NCBI GenBank assembly: GCA_025345505.1
Contig: JANVCC010000062.1
Coordinates: 11,647,536-11,711,535, forward strand
Source: Todiramphus chloris collaris
Lineage: Eukaryota; Chordata; Aves; Coraciiformes; Alcedinidae
DNA: 64,000 nt
Direction: 5' to 3'
The position numbers were made by a program, and so were the translations under genes. Below are positions 35,001-47,200 of the stretch, piece after piece. Within the stretch, counting starts at the first letter, position 1. Each line of letters begins with the position of its first letter. The notes beneath the pieces are model-generated. The model ran no database searches, had not been told where the DNA came from, and saw only the letters and a program-made list of their open reading frames with translations.

Positions 35001-38000
35001 TTTTTTGACTCTGCTGTACGCTGGAGATGGCCCTTATCCTTCTCCACAGCTCATGCCCCAGGAAGCTGGACATTCTGTTCTAGCTGAGCTCCTGTGCCGC
35101 TTGTTGTGCTGACTCTGCTTGACAATCACCTGCGGAACAAGCCCACCAGTCTTGTGTGCCAGCCAGCTCCTTGCAGGCTTCCTTAGCTCCCAAAGAGGTA
35201 ATTTCTTACAGTAAAGGAGAGGCTTCTACTCAGGAAATTAAAAGGTTTCCTCCAGCTGAGATAGTGGTGGGCACCCACCAGTAGTTCTGGCAGAACCTAG
35301 CAGAGGGCAATGGCAGATGTACAGAACCATCTGTCACTGCAAAGCACCCCTACAACATCAAATAAAGTTCTCTCCTGCCTGGCAGAGCGTGTCACAAGCT
35401 GGGGAGCCAGTCCATGCTAACAAATGGAACGAAACCCATCTAGAGCCAAATCAAGCCTCAGTAGAAGATCTGGCCACACATCACTGGCCAGCAGCATGGG
35501 CAAAGCTCTCCAGATCTGTCCCGAGTGACAAAAGGTTATCAAGTAAGGAAAGGCCTCAGCAGGATTTTCACTGCCAGACCAGCACACACATGTGGTCTGG
35601 CGTTCTTGCAGTGCTCTTTTAGAGAAAAGAGGTAAGTGAAGTCATATTTCTTCCTTGGCACATCCACAGATGCAAACCAGACAGATGAGCTGGAAGTGGT
35701 TGGTGCAGAAGAGGAGAGGGCAAACAGATAAGGGGGAGACTCGGACATAAGCAGAAACCTGTCTGCGTTATCTCTGTTCATAGAAATGTTTTCATTATGA
35801 AATGTTAATGGTAGCCTCAATGTCTTTTTGAAAGGGACAGAAAGGGATTCAGGGCAGAATTTGCTAAATCTATGTGAACCTAAAACCAAGAGCCACAATT
35901 TGAGACAGTTCAGCTGGACTCTCCTACACTGGATTTTTGCACTTCTGAGCACAAAACCTTGGACATCTCAACTGGGGGATGACACACAGGAATGGCCAGA
36001 ACCAGCGGTCATTTCATAAAGATGCTGGTAAGACTGTACATCACATGCACTGAAATGCAGTGACCATTCATTAACTATGCAGGGGTGCCACAAAAGCAGG
36101 TAAGAATATCTATTTTGGCCGAGGAAGGATGTGAAGAAATGTTTACAAATCCTTTGAAGGCAATAACCATAAACAACAAGCAAACGGCAACAGGAGCAAC
36201 TGCTGCTGTAATATTGCTGTCATTTGTTGTGTGCGCATCAGCAGGCGCGGCGAGGGGAAATGACTGTCAGAGGAGAGAGAAATATGTTGCCAAGCAACAC
36301 GAGACCCCGGCCAGAGGATCCCCTACCCTGCTTGGGAGCAGACAAAGCTTGCAAGGCCTGGCTTTAAGGTACAGCCTCTGAAAGCTACGCTGGCCTCCAT
36401 CAGGGAAGAGTGGACATGGGTGGAGAGCACCAGCAGGAGAGGGTGTGAGAGCAGAGCCTCTAATTGATGAGGAGAAGCTGCAGAGACTAAGGGAAGCAAT
36501 GGCAATGCCTCCCAGGAGGGATGCAGAGAAGAGCAGAGGGGACAGACAGAAGCCAGGCCAGGATGGAGCAGCCAGCCTGGGAGTGTAGCTGATCTGATAG
36601 CACTTGGATCAAACTCCCGCCAGTGTGGAAGGGCTGGACTTGAATGGAGAGAGATGGAGGAACATGGTAGAAGGCAGATACCCTACAGGTGTTTTTTCTT
36701 TGCAAAAACACATCGAGATGGCACTCACAGTATCAGCCGCTTACTTTATTTTCCTCAAGGGAGCCTGCAGCTGGGTCCCAGTGTGCTTTGTGACCTGACA
36801 GATGGGAGCAGATCTGGAATTCAGAGCTCGAGGGTGGCAGCCAGGTACCTGCTCTTGTTCTCGTCTCTGCCATTAACCTCTTCTGCTGGCATGGCCAAGT
36901 CACACAAGACTTGCATGTGAATCTGAGGGAACTGGGCATTCCACTTGAGACATGTGGGAGCAGCTGAATCCGTAACTGCAGCAGGCACCTTGGAAAAGCG
37001 TCAGGTTTTCAGTGCTGACAGTGACTGGGGCTGGTCCGTTCTCCCTGCTAGCTGGGGTCAAGCAAGCATCGGTCTGACACCGAGAGCCATCACCAGCCAA
37101 TAGCATCTCTGAAAGGCTGAAGATGCAGGCAATAAATAAAGACACACAGTCACAGCTGACTGGAAAGCAAGCAGCGCCAAAGGGCTGACCGGGCTGGAGG
37201 GCTTGGCTCGCCAGCTACCTGAGCCAGTGCCAAGACCTGGGTTATTGCCTGAAGGCACGGGATAAGGCTGAACACCAGCACAATTTACCTCCTACTTCCT
37301 AAGCACAGCCGATTTCCACAAAGATGAAATTAACCTTCCTTCTGTATGGATGAAAAGACTCCCCGGAGCTGAAGTGGTTTGCTAATTAGAAGAGCTCTTT
37401 TTCCAGGGTTAGCAAGTTAAAAAGCAGCAAGTGCTACCTTGTCACAAACGCACTAGGTGTTGTGAAGGGAGACGAGAGATGTATAACCAACACGTGTTCA
37501 ATCCTCTTGCTGAATCCCCATTAATCCCTCACATTCCCACTATCAGAGCAGTCACGCTGGCCTGCGGATCCGCTTCCAGTTGGTCAATAGCGACAGGAAA
37601 ATCTTTAAACCTCCTTTTGATCCAGACATAAGTCCTGCAGGATCTGCATCTCGCAGCCCAGCCCTCGGGTCTCCCAAGACTACCTGCTGCAAACTGGAGA
37701 TACAGAGTATCTCCAGTATACTGGAGTACACAGAGCTGGCAGGGCTGCACCATGCAGGATAGATTCTAACATCTGGAAGCTCCGCTACCTCCCAGCTCCC
37801 ACCACTTATTAACGAGCTGCTATTCACTGCTAAAACGCTGCCAATTTGCATTAGACAAGCGGGCAAGATGATCGTATTGGTCCACAGCAGCTTTAGTCTG
37901 GGAGTGTGGTGGGGAGCATGAGCCACACTGATTTCCATAGGGTGAAGATTCTGGGAGAGTTGCTTCTAATCTTCAGGCACAATCATACGTGGTAACAAAA

Positions 38001-41000
38001 GAACCGTTGACTTTGCCCAACTCTCATCTCAGATGTTATGTGACTGCAAGGCCCACAACATCCCATCTCCAGGCTGGTTTTGCAGCACGCGTTAAATCTC
38101 CCACAAGGAAAGTCACGGGAAAGAAAGGGAAATAGGTTTGTATGCCACATTTCCTCCTCCTCTACTGCTGAATGGGAGAGGCAGGGTGTGCACAATTCCT
38201 TTCTTGGGGAAGAATCCAAACTTCTGGCTACTACTCTAGCTAATCCTTTTCAATCTGCTCTGCCACCACAGTCAAAAGTAGTCTGATCTTGTGCCACCCG
38301 TGTCCAGAGGATGAGGATGGAAAACGAGGATCTGTTTTACTGTTTGGTAAAACTGCCAGAAAACAGGGGACTCTGAGCAACCAGACCTTGAAATGAACTG
38401 GATAAAATGGACTGTTCATCCTTCCACTGAGGCACCATGAAATGTATCTGTGACCCAACAGCACGCATGGGTGACAACTGGTATTTACGAGGTAGAAACA
38501 GGAATGTTCGAAGGAATAAACTTATTTTCTCCCTCTTTCACCTGTTTCATAGTTCTGGTAAATTTAAAGCCTGAGTATGACCCAGTGACACACAGGCCCA
38601 TGTTCTCTGTAGTATACTGTTGAAAGGCAGAGTAAATTAATAAGCCACAGAGCTCACTACTGTTACTGCAGTAACTAAACTGCTTTTGAAATACGAGCCA
38701 GCCTCATATATTGTAATGGTCTTGATTTACCCTATAAATGTTTCCTGTGAAATATATGACAGTTCAGAGAGGCTTTCCCATACAGATTCTCTGTTTTTCA
38801 GAAGGCCTTTATACATGAAAGATGCTGCACTGCCACTTGTGAGTGGCCGATAAGAAGTTACACCCCAGCATGGACTGAACACTGCCCTTTGCAAAGCTCT
38901 TTCCATCTCTTCCAGAGACAAAAACTGAGCAGCTTTGACAGTGTAAGTCCATTAAAAGAGCTTAATTGATCAGTCTGGTTTCATGCTTATGGTCTCACTA
39001 CCCCAACCATCTGCTCTCTCGGGACTGCAGTTCTGCTACCCTGCTGGGATTTGTCTTTGCTGCTGGTCAAGAGAAGCTTCTCTCCAGAGAGAGGAGACAG
39101 CCTCTTTGAGAAGGTCTGCCAGGGACAAGCAGGTCAGCAAGAGGCAGGACTGCTAACTGGCCTTAAATCCTGGGGCTATGCAGGCACCCAACTGCTTCCT
39201 GAACCCAGCAAGTCCCATTTCTGCCCAGTGCCTCTGTTTCTGCTGCTGTAAGTTACAGTTAGAGACACTTGTTTTCCTTGTAGAACACCCAGCAAACCCT
39301 ACTGCAGCAATAAAATACCACTGCTTGCAAATGCGAAAGGCTGAAGTCTGGTAAGATACCACCACTATCTCTGACTCCTTGCTACTTTGCACTGCTCAGA
39401 GCCTCTCTTCTTGCTTTGGAGGCAGCTTTGGACAGATACAGAAAACATGTGCATTTACAACAATGGAGGTATGCAAAACATATATGAAATTCATGCAAGT
39501 GAAGGAAATACAAAGTCAAATTATATTCACCAGGAGCAAGCTGAGAAATCAGACACAGACAAGCTGTCAAAACGTCCTGATATAACCGGAGAAATCCCTT
39601 GGTTGATCCTGGCATCTGTTTATATATTGGGGCTTATACACATCACAAAACTGGGCACCTGGGGTACCACTGTATTTCCACAATCATAAATAAACCCAAC
39701 CTCGTTTTGGATATGATCCAACTTTCTATTCTGGGAAGAAGCATAACACTGGCTGTGGACTACACATGACTAAAGAGTTATAAATCTATAGGCAACTACA
39801 AACTCTCTGCTACCAGTGGAAAGTGAACAGGGTTTTAAGCAGACTCTGGGTCATCCATAACAGACATGTAACATATTACTGTGGATTTAACCCGCTGCCC
39901 TAAATTGTGGTCCTGCCTACTTTTAAGTCAATCTTGGCTGGATTTTGCATGTCCATTGACATTTTGAAATTCACATCCTTTGAATAAAGTCAGAAAAAAT
40001 CCCCATAACTTCAGTGTCAGCTGTCCTTAAAATGTTTAGCCCTTCAAATGACTGGCTCTGTCAGATTTTTCCCTCACCTCCCTCTATCAGCAGGGTTACA
40101 AAGCTTTGGAAGCTTCTGAGCCAGCCCCTACGAACAGAGAGACTGTGAGGTCAGAAAGCCAACCTATGCTACAACAAGAACTGCAATTAATGTGCATAAA
40201 TCATCAATTAAATAGTTAGTAAGCACAAACACGCAACTACTGTTATTATAGTGTATCTAGTTTTCCAGTCTTTAGAAAGAACACTGTACTGAATTAATAC
40301 CCAAGAAATAACACTGTAAAGTTTGGCAAGGTGAAATAACGGATTTGAAGTACTTTTTACATCAGCCTTCAAACTTAGCAGATTTGAAACATCCCACTTC
40401 AACACCAGCTGGAGGCAAAGTGGATAGATAATCCTGGAGATATAAAATAACAGCCATTACACTGGTTTCATTGCAGTGGTCGTATGTGATCCTGAAGGCC
40501 AACGGCATTAAGCTCCCTGTTAGTTAGGGCTAGCTGATGAAAAAATATTCCTTGAGAGAATCTCTCTGTTTTAGGACTAGGCATAAGCTATACAAAGTGA
40601 AAGGAGGTGAGATTCTTTCTTCCTTCCTTTCCTTCCCTTCCTTCCCTCCCTCAGTTGTTTTACTCTTTGAACTATGCTGAACCACTCCTTTCTGCAGGCT
40701 GACTCCTTGTAAAGTGGCTTTCATGTCACCCATCAGAGCCTAAGCCGCGTACGTTTGGTGAAACCTGTAAATCAAGTGCAGGGACAGCGAAAAGCTCCGC
40801 TCCCCCTCACACCTCCTGCACCTGCTGCTTTCCAGTGGTGTTACCAGCGATGGACGCGGACCTCGCTGCGCTGGACAAACACAGAACAAAAAGCCTGTAC
40901 CCCCGGAAGAGACTGCCACTGAAATCTAAGACAGAAAAGAACAGTTGAATCCCCAGAGGCAGGAAAGGCTGGTTTTGTTCTCTCTGCGCTTTCGCGCGGG

Positions 41001-41228
41001 CAAGAAGCGGGCAGGGCTGGCTGACTCGATTTGAACTGTCTCAGCAATGAAAAATGGCCATTTCGCATTTCTTGTTTGAAAAAGCCAGGCTGGTTTATTT
41101 CTAAGGCGCACCTTTGTTGCAGTGCTGAAAAGCCCTACCATTTCCCCACCTGTTGTTCTTCCCCATTGCCTGCCCGAGCTCTCTCTCCTGCACACACCTC
41201 CTGCTCGCACACGGAAGCTGCTGGGAAC
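26051..41228. other. Intergenic DNA between SETD7 and MGST2
   Basis: About 15 kb with only short, unconvincing open frames on both strands. I recognise no protein, tRNA, rRNA or transposon. A (TTCC)-rich polypyrimidine tract lies at 40615-40652, about 580 bp before the MGST2 start. The MGST2 promoter and 5'UTR should be at the right end, but no TATA box or initiator could be fixed. Confidence 0.6.
40615..40652. repeat. Polypyrimidine (TTCC)n tract
   Basis: TTTCTTCCTTCCTTTCCTTC-type simple repeat upstream of MGST2, capable of mirror-repeat structure. No function can be claimed. Confidence 0.85.
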
Positions 41229-41286
41229 ATGGCTGGTGGTTTCGTTTTGCTCGCGGCTGTGTCTCTTCTTTCCGCCTTGCAGCAAT
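41229..41286 (+). CDS. MGST2: MGST2 coding exon 1
   Basis: 58 bp from ATG to a GTAAGA donor, encoding [19 protein letters not shown], the start of the first transmembrane helix, plus one base of the next codon. The peptide aligns with human MAGNSILLAAVSILSACQQ without gaps. Confidence 0.94.
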
Positions 41287-44200
41287 GTAAGATCTGGGGG
41301 GTTGTGTGGCTGGGGAGGTTTCCACCGCTTCTGAAGTACTGGGCTAAACTGGCTGTTCTGTAACTTTAATTCCTGAGAATTCTTTAGATTTTTCTCACTG
41401 GAGCGTTGTTTACCCTCTCTGTAGTCCGAAAGGGAGTTGTCTCTGGGGGCAGATTACTTTTCCAGGTGGGAGAAACTGACTTGTTTTCATTTCTTTTTTT
41501 TTTTTTTGCGGACTTTTTGGAATCATAGCATTGTAACTACCTGCAAAGTTACCCCCAAGCCACATCGTGCCTTGGTTTCCATTCTTATTTAGGCACCTAT
41601 ATCACTGAAAATATCAAAAGGGCGAGTAAATCTGTGAAATCAAATACACCAATGCTGGACTGAAAGCACTGTAAAAACTGTTTCCTGAAACAGAGATATA
41701 TACTAAGCACCTGAAATTAAAGAAGAAAGGAAACCTCTATACCAGACAGCAATGATATGAGACATTCCGTATAATGTCCTCACCGGTACATTTCTTTAAG
41801 ATCTAAATGGGTTCATTTTACCCCCTCCTGATATGTCTCTGAGACTCAAGGGCTAGGGAAAGAAGTGGGCACAGCTGAGATGCATTTTTACTGTTTATCA
41901 GTCTAAAACTGCAGTAACAGTTTTAATGCTTGTACTTTTCTTTGAAATACGTTGACTCCTATAGTTGTGTTTATGCCAGGAAACAAAGATGCATTTCAAA
42001 GGCACCAGTGTGAGATTAAGAGCGAGTTAAAAATAATTACTCTGCCTTTTTTTTTTTTTTTCCAAATATCTCTAGCACTGCCAAATTATCTAGCGACTTA
42101 TCTATGTGACTTGACTGCTTGTTTATTTGTTCTCAAAGCCTCGACTACTGAAATAACATTTGTACCCAGCAGAAAAAAAAGCTTGAGAACGTGACCCTTC
42201 CAGGTTAGAAAAAGCCCAAATCAACAAGAGGCAAATAAAAAGCACCTAAAATTTACATTCTCTTTTTCTGACACCCCATCTGCTACAACATACCCTTGTG
42301 ATCTTCACAGAACATTTCTATCTAGTAGAAATATTTACCATCAACTGATGTGAAGGTTCAACTTGCCTGCCTTGCTTTTTAACTTTTAAGTAGAAAGGAT
42401 TAAAAACCCCCAAACATTAACCAGGAAAGTTCTGCAGTTTGAGTACTCAAGGAACTGTACAGTTACTGAAACTGTGAAGGGGCAGGGGGAGGAAATACAT
42501 ATGCTCTTCCTTGAAGTGGTTAATCTGTGTTAGTTAATCTTAGCCTAAGTCACAGAACAGACAAGATTAAAAACCTGGGTTTTCATTTACACTTGTCAAC
42601 CTGAAACCAAGCCCAGAGAGAAACCTGATCTGCTGATCTGATGTAAACCATCACAGCTTGGCTTACTTTCAGTACGGGTAAACCAACAGAGATTAATTAA
42701 TGTGAGTTCCAATGAATGCTATGGAAGCACCACCATAAGCATGTGTTATAACCAGTTCATTAAGGGGAGCAGCTAGTGTTATAACCAGTTCATTAAGGGG
42801 AGCAGCCCAGAGTGTGACCGCTTGCTGCAAGCAAAATGCAACATACACAGCACTCAGCGCTTCTGTTTATTCTGCTGAGCCTCCAGTCCTGAGTTAGGAA
42901 GGTGTTAATGGGCAATACGACCTCCCTGAAGCAGTGCTGGAAGTCGGGTTTCACTCAGCAATCATCAGAGGCACAGGATTTAGTGTCTCAGAACCGTGAG
43001 TTATTCCAAGAATCATGACAGTCGAAGATCAGGCTGTGCAAGAAATGCTCTAGGGTAGAAAGAAAGAGCAGAAAGAATGCAGGAAGTGGTTTCCAGTCAT
43101 GAACGCAGTTCTAAGCAGCTCCAGTTTGCTTGAGAGATTAGTGTTATGTGGACTGATGGGAAAACAAGGGAATCCAATGAAAAGACAGAATGAATCCCAG
43201 TCATTGATGTGGGCAAGAACAGGGAGGAGTCCCACTACTCTGTTTTGAAGCACCTCTATGCACTAGGACCTTTTAAAATCACTCTTAGTAATTCCAGGAC
43301 CCATCAAGACACTATTAAAAAGCATTTGATTTTTCTTTTTTTTAAAGGTTGTTAGGCCATGCAATGTAAATTAACATGCACTATCATACACTGTGATACA
43401 GGTATATATAGTTGATACAGGTATCAACTTCTCTAGCAGGCTTTTTAACACATAGAAAACATTTGAGAGAAATGTTCCCTGACAGCCCACTTTGTCCCAC
43501 ATTTTCAGAGTAAAGGCATTAACTCAGCAACCATAAATGCCACCTGAAGATGAAAGCAAGAAAAGCAAACAAAGGCAAGTCAAGCATACTTTGTAGCTAC
43601 CTCAGTTGTGTAATTTAGCCTGCTAGAATTGAACAACTTGATACAAAGGGAAGAAAAGGCTATGAAAATCTTTACCTACGCCTGCTGCAGTGCTTTCTGG
43701 AGTCCGCACCACAGCACCTCCAGTGGGTGAGGCAGAAGAGCTCTCCCATTGCTTTAGCCCTTGTTAAATCATAATCACAAAACTTAAATCTGGAGTTACA
43801 TCACTGCTTTCCATTCACCAGAAAGGAATTAAAAGGCAAGTCCTATGCAGTTAACAAACAATGCAGTAATTCCTCCTCTTCTGAGCTCTTTTTGAGGACC
43901 TGGTTGACACCTGTCTTGTTCTGCACACTGGGCTCACTTTTTCTTTTAAGGTGACAGACATGACTTTAGTTCCCCCGTTACGCGGTGCCACAGCTTGGTT
44001 TTCAGCGGCGTATAAAAGCCCACTTGTCCCTAACTGAAGCACAGTTCCCATCAGTCATGGTGGAAGCCACTACAGAACTGTTTTTCATAACGCTCGGCTA
44101 CGCCATTGCACTCTCCTTGTATGGTTAAGCAGAGCCTCCCGTACACAAATCTCTGCCCCTCCAACTCGAGCCTTGCTGACCCAGCGTTGCCCAGGCCAAA

Positions 44201-47200
44201 GCGCATTGCAGCTGAGGCCAGGGTTATACCACGGCCTTGATGATGTGCTTTGGTTAATTATACTGAGCAAACAAGAATGATTTCATCCCTACAGTGTCTT
44301 AATCTTCTTGTTTCCCCCAGTATGTCTGGTTTGTCCAGTGTCTGTTCAAGGCTTTTTGGTTTTTTCCCAACTTATTTGGATGTGATGAGCTGCCTTGGCT
44401 TGCTGTAGTTCCTCAACAGAATGAACCAGGTCCCAGACTGGTTGTAAGCATTGAATGTCTCCGTGCAGACAGAAAACGAGGAACTCATTGCTGTTAAAAA
44501 ACGCCATGGCACAAACCACTGTGGCTCACCTAGCACTTTGACTGATGAGACAGGCAGGATTTGCCAGCATGTAGCATTTGTCATTAAAAAAAAAAAAAGA
44601 TAATTTTGAGGGTAACAGAAGTTAAAAAGCATCTTCTCAGTTGTTTTCTGGGAAAATACTTCTCAAAGGTAATTCTTGTGTTTCTATGACTTTCAGTTTC
44701 CCTGAAGCATGTTCCCTGAACCTTCCCAAATACCATTCTTCCCTTCTGAAAGGGCTGCATGGTGGCAAATAACAGATGAATCACCAGGCATAACAAGAGA
44801 TGTGTGGGTGGGAATGGAAGAGGTCTTGATGGATGCAAAGCCAATGAAAGGGCCAGTAAACCTGCCTTGCAGAGAGAGAGCTGAGATGCTCTGGCTAGTC
44901 CTGGAGAGAAAGGTTAAGAGGTCACTTGAACAAATCCCATAATTATTTCTACAGGGAGAAGACAGATGGGAAAATGCTTCTTTGGGAAAAGATTTTGGCC
45001 ACCAGGCTACAACTTCAGAGGGCACAGGGCAGCACCAGTAATATCTCTAGCTTTATTTTAATGCCACTGCTCCCAGAAGGGAGGACAAAAAGATATGCTC
45101 TAGGCTTGCCCTTTAGACAAGTCTTTTTAGTGAACTCAAGTGGGTACCTGGTTTCTTGATCCAGGTGAAGTTTAGCAACAAGGTAGAAAGAGAGCTTCTC
45201 ATACAGGGTGGTTATGACATGGCCAGAAAAATAAATCCAGCTACGCAGAGAGTTTTAAAGTTGAATGGGGTGATGCCCAGTAGCTCTGCTGCATACAGAA
45301 AGTTGCTGACTGAGTATTGCCTTTTGTCCTTGTGAGCCTGTGTTAAATTTTTAGGGGAAGACTTCTGCAATGAGGACACCAGTAAAATGAGGTATATGTA
45401 CACATGTCAGAAGTGACCCCAGAAATGCAGGTCAGAAGTGCAGAGCTAGCATTCGATTGGTTTGTGGGGTTTTTTTGTGAGTGATGGATACTCGGTCACT
45501 GTATAGTAAGCAATCTATCTTTTCCACGGCACAGCATCCATTCTAAAACACTCTTTTCACAAGACAGGTAAGTACTATCAGCTCCAACCAACAGAGATGG
45601 CAATGGTGTAGGTCCTCCAACAGATAGGTCTCGGAGTTCCCCAGCAGGTGAGGTGGAGAGCAGGGAGCAGGCGACAGCCTCCTCAGCTACAGCTCTCTGC
45701 TCTTTCCAAGATACTGAATTTTGAGAGTCTGAGGCAGTAACACCAGATGGAAAAGCATGCACTGTAAGATGTGGGTAAATAACTTTAAAAATGGCTTCCA
45801 GATTATCATTTCCAAAGACTGTGATGCTGCCCCATACTGTCACTCTCGAAGAGAGAGAAGATCTAAACTTTTGTAGGGAAAAATCAGTTTATCTAATAGC
45901 AGTCTTTCTGTCAAATGAAATGGAAAGAGCTGAAGAACAACGTTCTCTATTAAAAAATTACTGACGTCTTAGGGACGCAACTGAACCAAGGAACTGTGTA
46001 ATTTGTGAGCCCTTATTTTTCACTTGCAGGTTATTTTGCTTGGCTGGTGGGGAAATCAAGAATGAAGCACAAGGTCATGCCCCCGGCTGTCACTGGAGCT
46101 CCGGAATTTGACAGAACATTTCGTGCGCAGTAAGTCTGCAGATCATTAAGATGGTGGCATTGAATAACGATTCGGTCCAGAACTGAAGCAAAAATACTCT
46201 CTTTGCATCCTTTGCTCAAAAAAAAATAAAGAAAAATAAAGATAACAGATTGCTTTTCAAATGTTTCATCTGTTGTTTTAATGATAATGGGCTAAGTTCA
46301 TCTCATTTAAAACAGTCACTGCTCAAATTCTGATCAGATTACCCAAACCTAATAAGCTCTGAGAGCTAATTGATTGTAACTTAGAGAATTTGGATGTTCT
46401 GATCTAGCGAGCTGTGCTGTCAGTTCTTGGACTGTGGCTAACACCAGACACGAGGAAGAAAAGAACACAGACCCTCTGTCTTCACAGTGGATAACGATGG
46501 AATAGCCTAAGAAGATAACTTTCTCCTGAAGGGCTTCAGTTTGTGATTAGTTAATGGCTCTCTGCAAAAGTATTTATATTTATTTTGAACAATCCCATCT
46601 GCCATAACTGTAGTTGCAGTGGGTAACAGTAACAAGATGTAGAATACATTAGACAGCATATTAGATAAGAGAATATGTTAGATAAAGTTACCTAATTCGT
46701 TACAAATCAATTAATTCAGAACTACCAAAAAAAGATATCCCAACAAAATACTGGTGGGAAAACTAATTTCTCCTATTTGTTCCCATGTAGTTGTGATCCA
46801 GATCCTTGTCTGAGTTAAATACCAGGAAAATATTTTAAATAATTTGTATCTGAGATTACGAAGAAGAGAGTTTTTAAGAGTGCCCAATGTTGGCTAGATT
46901 GTGCTCCCACTGGATTCAATAGCACTAACTTTTGTGACTACATAATGAGGCCAAAGCTGATTCTCCTTGAAAATCCCACCCAGAGTTCTTTTCCTTTCTA
47001 GACTAATGTTCTTACAAATTTATTCTGCAGGCAAAACTGTGTGGAGTTTTACCCGATGTTTCTGACTTTCCTCTGGACAGCAGGGTGGTTTTTTAATCCA
47101 GGTAAACACTTTTCCTTTTTATCTCAGACTAAGAGGTTTTAAATAACTCTTTAAAACACTTCAATCAGGAGGTAAATAACCGTAGACATCTTTTCCCCTA

